Shown here piece by piece: positions 34,405-44,165 of a stretch of 64,000 nt of DNA (position 1 is its first letter; every line of letters starts with the position of its first letter). This stretch comes from Amylostereum areolatum (Eukaryota > Basidiomycota > Agaricomycetes > Russulales > Stereaceae). The notes under the pieces are model-generated. The model saw only the letters and a list, made by a program, of their open reading frames with translations. It was not told the DNA's origin and did not search any database. The position numbers and the translations under genes are program-made. The DNA is taken from positions 372,001-436,000 of the forward strand of contig SAXG01000028.1 of the NCBI GenBank assembly GCA_012932865.1, written 5' to 3'.

Positions 34405-34643
34405 CGACTTTGCTACCGAAACTACCTAGTTTCGCAAAGTCGTTTTTGGTCGAAGGTACTAGAGGCAGTAAATGGAGCGAGCTCTTGGAGAGAGCTCGCA
34501 TCGGTATTCGGGATACCTTCGGGTAAAGGGTCGCAGGGCGATCGTAGGCTAGCGAGCCCCGACGAAGTGCTGAAGAGAGCCTCGCCCAAAGCGAGAGCGC
34601 AGCCGAGCGTCGAGGCGACGCGATACCAGCGCCAGACCCTTTA
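34405..34643 (+). other. Compact folded segment near the 3' LTR
   Basis: Successive inverted repeats: CGACTTTG (34405-34412) with CAAAGTCG (34435-34442), enclosing CGAAAC/GTTTCG; GCGAGCTC (34477-34484) with GAGCTCGC (34492-34499); GGTAT/ATACC around a TCGGG loop (34503-34517); and TAAAGGGTC (34524-34532) with GACCCTTTA (34635-34643), closing a GC-rich 100-nt domain. No coding frame explains this. Possible roles are an RNA packaging, priming or stability element (inference). I could not match it to a known ribozyme by eye. Confidence 0.6.
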
Positions 34644-34742
34644 GGTAAAAATGTCCCATTTTTTTCGGTTTTTGGAACCGGCCTTAATTCGTTCATGTTT
34701 TTTGGCTGATCATTGAGGACAATGAATGTGAATTGGGGGTAA

Positions 34743-35224
34743 TGTCATGAACGCCTCCTAAATATATACATCGGACCTTACTTTACTATAGTTTACCATC
34801 GGACCTCGCATCGGACTTCGCCTCGCTTCGCATCGCGTCCGGCCCTTCGGGCATACCGGTCTTCTCGGCTTCCTCGGTCATGATCTAGACCATGGAGTCA
34901 TACTTACCTCGCCTCGTGTTGTGACCCACTTCGTACTCCGTGGTACCCACTTCGTAGTCCGTCCTGACCCACTCCTACTCCGGCCTCGTTTGTCTTTGTT
35001 TGGGTCCTTATCCTCATGTATATAAGGGCTCACTAATCTATGAGGAGGGGTCATCTCGACCTTTTCTATTCTCCGGCTACCTGGGGGATCCTCCCTAAGT
35101 GCTGTAGGGGTAGATCCACACCTTCGTTTTACCTAGTTCATACCTCGTCCTATCCTCGTCTCTCCTCGCCTTGTACCTCGTCGCGACGTCCTGAACCTGC
35201 ACCGCGGGTAGACCGTTGCTGACA
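34743..35224 (+). repeat. 3' LTR
   Basis: 482 bp, apparently identical to 32380-32861 including the TATA box and the ends TGTCA/TGACA. Confidence 0.95.
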
Positions 35225-35229
35225 AAGAG
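35225..35229. repeat. Target-site duplication AAGAG, right copy
   Basis: Second AAGAG copy, directly after the 3' LTR. One copy belongs to the original DUF6532 coding sequence. Confidence 0.9.
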
Positions 35230-35966
35230 CCTCACCGACAATTACGTTGTAACTATGTACCATCTCGGTGTTCCCGGTCCTGCAGCTGGTGAAACGGCGG
35301 AGGCGGCACTGAGGAACTACGCGTACACGTACCCTCGCACTGGACCGGTATATATATGGCCTTGTTACTCACTTTGTTCATGCACTAATATCTCGTCTCC
35401 TAGGGTGGATTAGTCGGCTCTCTCCGCAAGAGCCAGCCCTACCGTCACCCCGTATGCGCGATTATCGCAAAAGAACTTTATGGCGGTACCGGCGGCAACA
35501 CGTTTGCTCAGCGCCACCTTGCGCGGTTTCCTTACACCGTGAACGTGGTGTCCCAAGCGCGAGAGCTCGAGCTCCCTCAAGCCATGGTTGCCCTCATCTT
35601 CACCGCTGTAAGTACTGATGATCAGTATTGTTCATATACGAAGATGACATACTCTCATGATTAGGTATACGCATCACTCTACGAGTGGCGTTCGGGCGAG
35701 CGTCGCCCTGTTGAGTTCTCCGCTAACATGTTCACAGATGCGTACCAAGGTCACATTGCAACGCTCCAGCACATCAAAGAGCACCGCCCCGACGTGTACC
35801 ACAATATGATGCATTCCCTCTACCGTGATGCCTTGTACGGTTTGCTCTCTCTGGCATAGTCATATATGTCTCTCACGTAGTAAACAACAGTGCATCGGTA
35901 GCCCAGAGCTTAGAGACTCCGTCGACAAGCGCTATGGCGGTCATCGACCTCGATGCCCTCGAGTAA

Positions 35967-37469
35967 CGGCCCTCTATCTCGCGCTCCCCCATATATCCGC
36001 ATACCGAAGTTTCCTTCCCTCGACTCATCACAATCTCGCCGCCGCATTCTCCTTAACGCATTCTCCGCTTAATCACATCCGCATTCCCTGTAGACTTCAC
36101 TTACGCCCCGCATGCCACCTCTCATTTACGCATAGTCTTGAGCCTCAGGCTCTTCGTATACCACCTGCCACTCGTTTGTCCCGCTTATACCTAGATTACC
36201 CGTTCTAATGTTGTTAGCAATGAGATATCCTAGCTCTCATGCACATATTCTTCGTGTGATTTTAGTGATAATTACCTCTCAGCTATCAAGTATTTAGCTG
36301 TCCTGTAAGCCTCTCGCGAAGGATCGGGAAGAGATCTTTCATGGAGGAATGCCAAGCTTTAGCTCGGATGTGCTGCAAATAACGCGCGAAATTAGGGGGG
36401 GGGGACCGAATCCTGTTAACCTGCGAATTATCGTACATTTCAGACAATTAGAGCTAGTTACGAGATGAGGGTTTCCCAGATGAAGGTCGTTCCGACTCGT
36501 CCGAGTAGAAAAGCTTGGACATCGGGAATGGTGCTATACCCCAGGTTCAAACTGCCATCGACCAGGATTCGTAACCAGTCTGTAATAGTGAAACTGACGA
36601 GACAAACTGCTGTTGTATCTAAGTAATAACAGGACCCCCGCCAGAGGGTGGATCCTAGGGCGCGGGCCCCGGGCCAAACAGCGCTTCCCGGGTAGTCTCC
36701 GTGGCTGACCTTACTCAGAAGACAGTCGTTCTAAGTATAACTTCCCGGGTGGGGACTGACTTGGGAGTCGTACCGCGGAGCTGAAAAACCGGCGTAGACT
36801 CATGAACGCAGTCGTCAACGAGAAGGAGAAAAGTGCTCCCTTCGGCGACTTTTACAACATCTAGCCGTGAGGATATGAAGAGCAATTGTGATCGCGCATT
36901 CCTATCTTCATCCTGTCCATTCAGATCAGAATCCCGCCGGCGGGTCCAAAACTCGAGATGTGAAGCTTGAAGCTTGGACTGTAACTGATATACATCCGTG
37001 TATGTTCGGAGTTCCTCCAACTGAGACTCAGATGACCGTCCAATGGTCCCGACCCCGAACCCGAAGCAAGCTGAGTGAGCACGTTATCGCCGAACGCGCT
37101 GTTCTTTTCGCTCACATATCGACGGAGATAGGCTTACTTTGTAGACTGTCGGCCAGTACTTAGGCTTTAGGACCTCGAAGCCGTCGAGATGAGAAGTCGT
37201 CTCAGCTCCGGCTGTCAGGAGGCGTCAACGCGTCGATTCCGTTGCGCACAAGACAAACGAGCATACCTACATGCGCCTGCACGAGGGCGCACCGTCATCC
37301 GACGGTCCATCCGTCGCAATGGCGTCCCTCGGCCGTACATGAGCAATACGCCATCCCTGTTCGGATCGAGCGCAACCAAGTATATATAGTGAGACGAAAT
37401 TCAGCAAGGACTAAACCCACCCTCGTTCATAGTTCCCACCGTTCAAGCCAGTACTCGCCACCGTCGACC
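35967..37469. other. 1.5-kb stretch without a supported gene
   Basis: No coding frame with recognisable features. A run of ten G lies at 36395-36404. The last few hundred bases serve as promoter of the SDR gene. Confidence 0.4.
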
Positions 37470-38736
37470 ATGCCCCCAGCCACCGCCCTTCAGGACTTTT
37501 TCCAGGTCGACAAAATCGTCGGGGAGGACGAAGACCTTCCTGTCCAGATACACCACGAGTAAGTACGCCGTCCTCAAACGTCGACCGCGCCTTCCACATA
37601 CTGATCCTCCTCGCCGTGGCGAAATCATCACAGCGTATACGCCACCATCGATCCTGCCCCGCACTTCGCTTCCCAAACATTCGCGGGAAAGGTAGTCCTC
37701 GTGACCGGCGCCTCGCAGGGCATCGGTCATGCCATCGCGCTCCACTTCGCCCGTGCAGGGGCGTCCGTCGCACTCGTCGCACGCACGGCCTCTACCCTCG
37801 CCTCCACCAAGGCGGATATCCTGCGCGAGGTTCCCGAGGCACGGGTATTGACCTTCGTTGTCGATGTGAAAGACCCACAGAAGGCGAAGGAGGCAGTCGA
37901 GGCGACCGTGGAGAAGTTTGGGAGGCTGGATGTGCTGGTGCCGAACGCGGGAGTGTCGACGGCGTTTGCGCGTGAGTTCAGCCTCCGATCCCTCCTTGTA
38001 TATGGTTTATGTAACGGTCTGTTAGCTTTGGAAGAGAAGGATTCCAACGGATGGTGGAACACGTTCGAAGTGAACGTCTTGGGCGTGTTCAACTTCGTCA
38101 GGCGCGTGGTTCTGAACTTGCCCCGTCCAAGGGTCGACTTACAAAAAAGCACATAGGCCCGCGCTCGAGCACTTGAAGGAGACGAAAGGATACGTCATCG
38201 CGACGGGCGGTCAAGGTGCCCAACTGCGTCTTCCGGGCGGGAGCGATTACTCCATCTCGAAGCACGCGCTGGGGCGGCTGATCGAGTTCATTGTCCTCGG
38301 TAAGCCCAGCTCCCTCGCCCTCTCGTGCCCTCTCCAGATCCTACAGAAAAAAAGCTCATCTTCTTGTGTGTCTTGGGAGAGTACCCCGAGGTGAAAGCCT
38401 TTGCGGTACACCCGGGCCACATCAAAACGCAGATGGCGGCCGACGTCGTCGGTGTAGACGAAAGCATCGACGTGGACCTTCCCGTGGCGCTCGCGTGCAC
38501 AACGCGGCTCCCTGCGTGCACCGCGCTTTATCTCGCCGCCGGGAATGCGGACTGGCTGAGCGGAAGGTAAGGATTCATGGCAAACTCGGATATCTGTGAG
38601 ATAACTTACGGCATTGTAACGTCCTTGCAGGTACATGTCGGCGATGTGGGATCTTGGAGAGGTGGAAAGGGAGTGGAAGACGAAGATCGTAGAGGGCGGG
38701 GCGTTGGTTAACAAGCTGCACGTTCCTCCTGCTTGA
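37470..38736 (+). CDS. Short-chain dehydrogenase/reductase (SDR)
   Basis: NAD(P)-dependent oxidoreductase with a Rossmann fold. Key motifs: VLVTGASQGIGHAIA (TGxxxGIG cofactor loop, about 37700), VDVKD (adenine-ring Asp), VPNAGVS (NAG), then GGSDYSISKHALGRL with catalytic Tyr and Lys (YxxxK, about 38245-38260) and VHPGHIKTQM. Exons 37470-37558, 37634-37971, 38026-38101, 38157-38299, 38380-38566 and 38631-38736 give 312 residues in phase. The third intron appears to start with GC (after CAG at 38101), because the only in-frame join needs it. An N-terminal extension of about 50 residues precedes the fold. The substrate cannot be told from the sequence. Confidence 0.92.
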
Positions 38737-39278
38737 ACAATTCGTGGATCGAGGTAGGCCGATCGGAGTCTGAAGATCGATACGCTCACGCAAAATGCTC
38801 TGAAATACATTAGTTTTGATGATGTTAGAGAGCAGGCGATGAGGCATGAATTTTGAAAGCCTCAAGCATCGTACGATGATACACACCCGCCTGGTCGAAT
38901 ACATGCGGCAATGACGAGGGAATGGGGCTTTGGGACAGAAGGGGAGGTCGGAAAAGGAAGTAAAATGGGGTTCCTCTTGATAGCACCAAACGCGAGGTCA
39001 TATAGAACTGAAATTTGAAGGTGGATGTGGATGTACAGGCACACGCTCCGCATTTCCGGTCCCAAACTTTCAGGTTAGAGAGATCGGCGGCGGGGAATGC
39101 GTACATCCGCAGAAAAGCCATGTCTTATCATACCATTTCTGATACTTACATGTGAGTAAGTCTCTGTGTGTGAATGGAAGAATGGCGCACCGAAGATTGA
39201 ACGGGTGAACAGCCATCATGATGTCTGGCGCCGATGTCAGTCGTACACAACGCCCGCAATGCTCGGGCATGACGCACC
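38737..39278. other. Intergenic, SDR to small protein
   Basis: Convergent 3' flanks. No supported gene. Confidence 0.4.
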
Positions 39279-39512
39279 CTAGAGGCCAGCGCCCTTGTCG
39301 ACCTTGCGCGATCTCTTTCGCTCCTCTTCCAAAGCGGCGGACAATTTTTGGAGTTGAACGGTGACCGAGTGATCCCCGCCTTTCAGCGTCGATGCCCGCC
39401 CCTCGAAATCGACGAGGAAATCAGCCACGCTCGTTTGGGCGTCTTTGAGGGAAAGGTCCTTGGAAGATGATACCACCACCCTAGTAGGTGGGTTCGTCGT
39501 GTTCGATTCCAT
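39279..39512 (-). CDS. Small helical protein, 77 residues
   Basis: Single coding exon with the ATG at 39512, directly after a plausible 5'-UTR intron acceptor (GACACAG, minus strand). After a Thr/Ser-rich start (MESNTTNPPTRV) come SSSKDLSLKDAQTSVADFL and VTVQLQKLSAALEEERKRSR, both predicted helices with heptad-like leucines, so a coiled-coil subunit of a larger complex is likely. Codon use and the tidy helix pattern favour a real gene. I do not recognise the family. Confidence 0.55.
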   Translation of the reverse strand: MESNTTNPPTRVVVSSSKDLSLKDAQTSVADFLVDFEGRASTLKGGDHSVTVQLQKLSAALEEERKRSRKVDKGAGL

Positions 39513-39910
39513 TGCTGTGTCAATATATGAGACGATGTTGGAGGGGAGGGGGCAGGGCACTGGCAAAAAGCAGACCACTTTTTAGCGGTCACGGTTAGTC
39601 ACAAACGCGTACACCTCGGTGACCTCACGACCTCAGCGCACCTTGAGCGCACCTCGGTCGATAATGGACAGTTTCCCTCCGGATCTCCTCGTATCTACAA
39701 GGAACAAACAGCACAGGACTATGAATATACTACTCACTATACATTCAGGCGTTTGGGAGGTGATGGCAGCCTGGGACGGGCCAGACTGTCACACGTCCAC
39801 GTGACAATATTCTATATTGGCCTGACGATTCCCAAGTCGTACCACCCCGCACTTCCTCCTCTCCACCATCTCCCCTCTTCCCCTCTCTCCCCGTCGCTCA
39901 TTCGCCCATC
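39513..39910. other. Divergent promoter region
   Basis: Shared upstream region of the small protein (-) and ERG9 (+). Pyrimidine-rich tract at 39845-39905 just before the ERG9 start. Confidence 0.45.
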
Positions 39911-41580
39911 ATGCCGAGCGCAAAGGACATGCTCGTTCTCCTCCTCACGCACCCCAACGACGTTCGGACACTTATTCAGTTCTACCTTTACCACGAGCCA
40001 GCAAGGGATATCACACTTGCCAGCGAACACGCAACTTCGGGATGGAATCGGCCGTCGATGAAGAGGGTTTGGGAGCTGTTAGACATGACCAGTCGTAGTT
40101 TTGCTGCCGTGATCAAGGAGCTTGACGGAGACCTGGCTCGTGTCGTGCGTGTTTTTATGTGCTCTGCAGCATCAGGACCTCATTTCGCTAACCTTTTCGT
40201 GTAGATATGTCTGTTCTATGTCGTTCTACGGGGTCTCGACACTGTAGAGGACGACATGACTATTCCGGACGACGTGAAGCAGCCAATGCTGCGGTCCTTC
40301 CACGAGAAGACGGTCACGCCAGGCTGGAGCTACGCCGAGAGCAAGGAGAAGGACAGGATGGTGCTCGTGGACTACCCCAGTGTCATCGAGGAGATACTCC
40401 GGCTCGAACCCAAGTACGTTCCCCGCCTCTCCTTATCTCAGACCAGTTTTCTGACACCAGACGCCCAGCTGTCGCGAAGTCATTGTCGACATCTGTCACA
40501 AGATGGAAAATGGTATGGCTGACTACGCCCACCACGCGGCGACAAGCGGCGAGATATCACTGGCCACCATCGAAGACTACGACCTCTACTGCCATTACGT
40601 CGCCGGTCTCGTCGGCGAGGGTCTCTCCCGCCTTTTCTCCGCAACCGGAAAGGAGGCGCCTTGGCTCGCGGACCAGCTCGAGCTTTCCAACTCCATGGGT
40701 ATCCTCCTCCAAAAGACGAACATCATCCGCGACTTCCGCGAGGACGCAGACGACAAGCGCTACTTCTGGCCGCGCGAGATATGGGCGAGCCCCGTCTACG
40801 GCCGTGGCGTGCCCGCGACCGACATCCGCCAGCTGTACGCACCCGAAGAAGCCGAGCGCGCCGCGTGGGTGCAGAGCGCGATGGTGCTCGACGCGCTCCG
40901 ACACGCGACCGACGCGCTCGACTACCTCCGCCTCCTCCACAACCAGTCCGTCTTCAAGCTGGCCGCTATCCCCGCCGCCATGGCGCTCGCCACCCTCGAC
41001 CTATGCTTCATGAACCCGGTCATGTTCCAGCGCAATATCAAGATTCGCAAGGCCCAGGCTGCGCGCCTCATCATGCGCTCGACCAACACCCGCGATGTCG
41101 CGTACATGTTCCGCGACTACGCCCGCTCCATCCACGCCAAGGCCTCCCCCGCCGACCCCAGCTTCCTCAAGCTCTCCGTCGCCCTCGCCAAGGTGCCGTA
41201 TCTCGTCTCTCTCCTCTACCTCCCGCGCTGACCCTATCCTCCAGATCGAAATGTGGGCGGAACACCACTATCCCTCCTTCGTCCAGGTCTCTCAGTCCAA
41301 GCTCTCCGGCGCCGCCGCCCCCATCTTCGACTCGTCCGACCCCCGCTCACTCATCGCCAAGGCAGACGCCGAACACGACCAGACCGCCGCGACGGAGAAG
41401 CGACGTGCTGAGACGCGTGCGCGCCTGGACGAGCTCCGTGCGAAGGGGCAGACGCCGCCCGAGCCCGTCAAGCCCGAAGGCATCCCATGGGACATCTTCG
41501 GGATAATCGCGCTCATCGTCGTAGCCATCTGCTCGCTCGGATACGGCATCGTCGCCACCATTATCTACTTCTCGGATTAG
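39911..41580 (+). CDS. ERG9: Squalene synthase (farnesyl-diphosphate farnesyltransferase)
   Basis: Condenses two farnesyl diphosphates to squalene through presqualene diphosphate, the first committed step of ergosterol synthesis, at the ER membrane. Exons 39911-40144, 40205-40413, 40469-41192 and 41245-41580 give 500 residues in phase. Diagnostic motifs: VLRGLDTVEDDMT (first Asp-rich site, about 40230), YCHYVAGLVGEGL, and ILLQKTNIIRDFREDADDKR with FWP following (second Asp-rich and NADPH flap region, about 40705-40770). A C-terminal hydrophobic anchor (FGIIALIVVAICSLGYGIV, about 41500-41560) follows a charged linker, as expected for an ER tail anchor. Length is close to other basidiomycete enzymes. 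Confidence 0.97.
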
Positions 41581-41940
41581 GCATCCCCTGTCTTGAGGAA
41601 CAGCAGGCCGTCTGTGAGGCGGAAAAAAAGGAAACTATGGTTGACATTATGGGATCTCGTTACGAGCTTTTTCGCGGCTACATCTCGTCTACTGACCGCT
41701 GATTCTCCGCCCCCGCCACTCCCCGCGTTTCGCATTCTCTCTCCTTGCTACTCAAGATACGTACGTATACCCTACATAGTGTACATAAGTCACGGTGTCC
41801 CGGACGGCCTGTAATAGATTGCAAAGCATATAAATGTGATCGACAAATGGTTTACGTCGAAGTTCAACGACGGGGGTTGCGCCAGCACGACAGAGACTTT
41901 CGATTCCAAGAAGTTGGAGTACCTTGATATGCTCACTCTA

Positions 41941-43571
41941 CTAACTGTCGTCCTCGTCCACATCCCGGTATACGCGCTTTCTTTTCCTTGGTCCCAAAGG
42001 CCCATCGCTCTTATCCCTTGCACTCTCGGTCGCAAACTCCTTGAGCTTTTGGCCTAGCCGTCCCTCTAAATAGAAATTGTAGCCTATGCAGCGCAGGCCA
42101 AACACAGATAATTGCTGTCCCACAGACATCAAGTGGAGTCGGTGAACGTGCTCCCACCCACAGTACGGAAGGAGACTCACCTCTTCACCCTGATCAAACA
42201 GTCTTTGAACGTCCCTGCCTCCTGGATTACTATCCTCCATAGAGTCACCCTCCACACTGTCCGGAACGCCCGTTTCAGACATGAAGGCTTTCTCGCGGAT
42301 CGAGCGGACATCTTCGTTCCTCTGCCGACTGAGTTTGCGACTCCAGCTTGAACGGCACTGGCATCGTCCTCATCGTCAGCAAACCCGCATATGATCTCGG
42401 AGGCAAGGACGCACGATGCAGGGAAGCATCGCCCATTCCTCCTTGCTCAGCTTTCCGTCTTCCTCGGCGAGCTTGACCACTTGGTAGGTCCCGAGGTATG
42501 TGTACTCAAGTGGCCCCTTCCCGCGGTATCCCGTTCGCATCTCCGTCGTCACGAATAGCTCCTCTCGCGAGGGCAGCAATGGCGGCATGGACCCGTAGTG
42601 GAAGACAAGGCCTGGCATTCCCGGAGCGCGGGGCGCGTGAGGCATCATGTTGCGCATCAGATACAAGAAACTCCAGTTTCCATGCTGGCTGCGCAAGCTT
42701 GTGGTTGACCCACCGAAAATTCGATGCATACTTTGTCGGGTAAGGGTGAGAAGTGGGCGGGGCGGTGTGAGGGTTCGGGGATAGAGGTTTGCGCGGGAAA
42801 TGCGGGATGAGATGGGGGCGACGAGGGTGCTTTCCGCGGTGGTGGTCGTGGTCGTGGGCTGCTCGAGTGCGAGATAAGGCAGGCGAGGGCTACGCGCATC
42901 GGCATCCGTAGGACTGTATTCGCGATCGTTCTGTTCAACGTGCTCGACAGTGTCGTCGCTTTCGTCGTCGGTGACGGGCATGGCTTCGTAGGGATTCCCC
43001 AGCTTTACAACGTTCTCAGACAAGATCGGAGACGGCGATGACCCCATCGTATTCCGCGGTGCAAAGGGGGATGTACCCCGGTCACTGGCACTTGCGCTCG
43101 GCGGAGACGAACGCGGTGAGGGACCTTGGGCGACGCTCGTGCAGCGGGGCAAGATGAGTGGAAAGATGGATGGTGCGCACACGCACTGAATACGGACTCG
43201 CAGGCTGCTCGCGGGAAGTTTGACACCGGCAGTTTTACGCTAGTTTATACAACGCATGAATGAGCCGGCAGACACGTTAAAGAGACGACATGACGAAGGC
43301 GTACCGGCGTAGACGTCCTCAAGTTCTCCCTTGAGTACGCCTTGGACCACCGTATCTTGATCGCCGTCTCGCGCGCGAGCATGTCCAGATTTTCCTCCAG
43401 CTTGATCTTCTCCAGTCTGCTTGCGACCTCCGGATCGGCGTCGCAGGCCCTCACGGGCGTGTCGGGATGTGACTTGTGCCATGCGAGAAGAAGGTCGTTC
43501 GCGCTGTCCAGAGCGCGTTTCTTGACGATACACCGCGCGACTTCGAGCTCTTGCTGCAGGGAAAGGGGCAT
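41941..43571 (-). CDS. DUF6697-like basidiomycete protein
   Basis: Exons 43305-43571, 42385-43185, 42181-42321 and 41941-42114 give 460 residues in phase. The N-terminus (MPLSLQQELEVARCIVKKRA) is helical and charged, and a Ser/Pro-rich low-complexity linker with DDESDD follows. The C-terminal domain (about 42750-42390) has WSFLYLMRNM, MPGLVFHYGSMPP, ELFVTTEM, LEYTYLGTYQVVKLA and EEWAMLP, and ends after the last introns with QLSVFGLRCIGYNFYLEGRL. This pattern fits fungal DUF6697 proteins (recognised by memory of the family, not by search). Function unknown. The C-terminal basic tail (RKRKR) may direct it to the nucleus. Confidence 0.68.
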
Positions 43572-44165
43572 GATGTCAATGAAGTGGCGGCACGAGCTGG
43601 AAGAAAGGGCCTGGGGAAGTTTACGAGGACGAGTGGCTCATGATGGGCGCATGTTTACGGAGTACCGTGTCCATATCCAGGATTTGGGAGATTATCTAGA
43701 GTTTGCGGTTGCATAACGGTACCACTTATACATAGCCAGTTGGAAGCGAATAAGACGGAATATCGATCGCCAGGGGAATCAGTGTGGAAAGCTGTGGAAG
43801 GCCCAAACAGAACTTGTGTTACCCTGTGGGTGACTGAGGGTGCAAAGTCAAGACAAAGTCGATATACGCGTCGGTGGCTATCAGTGGCTGACAGCCACAT
43901 GTTTTATCTCTCGCTACTCTCGCTACTCTCCATTCAAGATACGTGTAAGTACCCTATATAGTGTACATAGTACATAGGTCATGGCGTCCCCGAAAGCCTG
44001 TAGTATATGACAATGCACAGACTCGGTGCCGACGAACAAATAAAACAGAAAACAATAACAGATAGAGAGAGGACCCCGTGAATGGAGAGGATGTCCTGTG
44101 CACAAACTTCGATAGCGGAGAGAGCAGATATCCGTAGGCTGAGGGCAGCAGCAGAAGCACACCGG
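43572..44165. other. Intergenic, DUF6697-like to RCC1-PHD gene
   Basis: No supported gene. A short segment around 43930-44000 resembles one at 41750-41815 (CAAGATACGT...CCCTATATAGTGTACATA...GTC.CGGT/GGCGTCCC), a small dispersed direct repeat. Confidence 0.4.

Larger units (their letters stand above)
32380..35224 (+). mobile_element. Non-coding LTR retroelement, 2,845 bp
   Basis: Bounded by two direct repeats of 482 bp that look identical by eye, each with ends TGTCA...TGACA, and flanked by AAGAG duplications. The 1,881-bp interior has no frame with gag, protease, reverse transcriptase or integrase similarity, so the element is non-autonomous (TRIM/LARD-like in layout) and must have been moved by another element's enzymes. 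Near-identical LTRs imply a recent insertion. No primer-binding site starting with TGG follows the 5' LTR. A G-rich tract (TTGGGGGTAA, 34733-34742) just before the 3' LTR fits a polypurine tract. The interior is rich in short hairpin motifs, listed separately. Orientation is + by TATA box and G-tract. Confidence 0.95.
30675..35966 (+). pseudogene. DUF6532-domain gene, interrupted by an LTR element
   Basis: The ATG at 30675 starts a basic Ala/Lys-rich N-terminus (MPPKPRKSAKAKAN). Small exons follow (30928-30951, 31004-31111 and others), then an acidic segment (DDLDSEGEEYIDLG), a Ser/Pro-rich linker, and the DUF6532 domain beginning near 31990. The domain is cut in an exon after LTGRVSIFRGEVK (32379) and resumes at 35230 with LTDNYVVTMYHLG. 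It continues through RHPVCAIIAKELYGG, FTAVYASLYEWRSGERRP, SANMFTDAYQGH and MMHSLYRDA, and a last intron leads to VAQSLETPSTS and stop TAA at 35964-35966. Without the insertion and one copy of the 5-bp duplication, the flanking reading frames match. DUF6532 is a basidiomycete family of unknown function. The start lies 370 bp from, and divergent to, the Plavaka start. Confidence 0.85.

Noticed and set aside
32380..35224. Retrozyme (hammerhead-bearing LTR element)
   Set aside because: Layout is similar (small, non-coding, LTRs), but I find no CUGANGA...GAAA core in the LTRs or interior.
39495..39515. tRNA B-box-like GTTCGATTCC
   Set aside because: It is the start-codon region of the small minus-strand protein, and no A box or cloverleaf fits around it.
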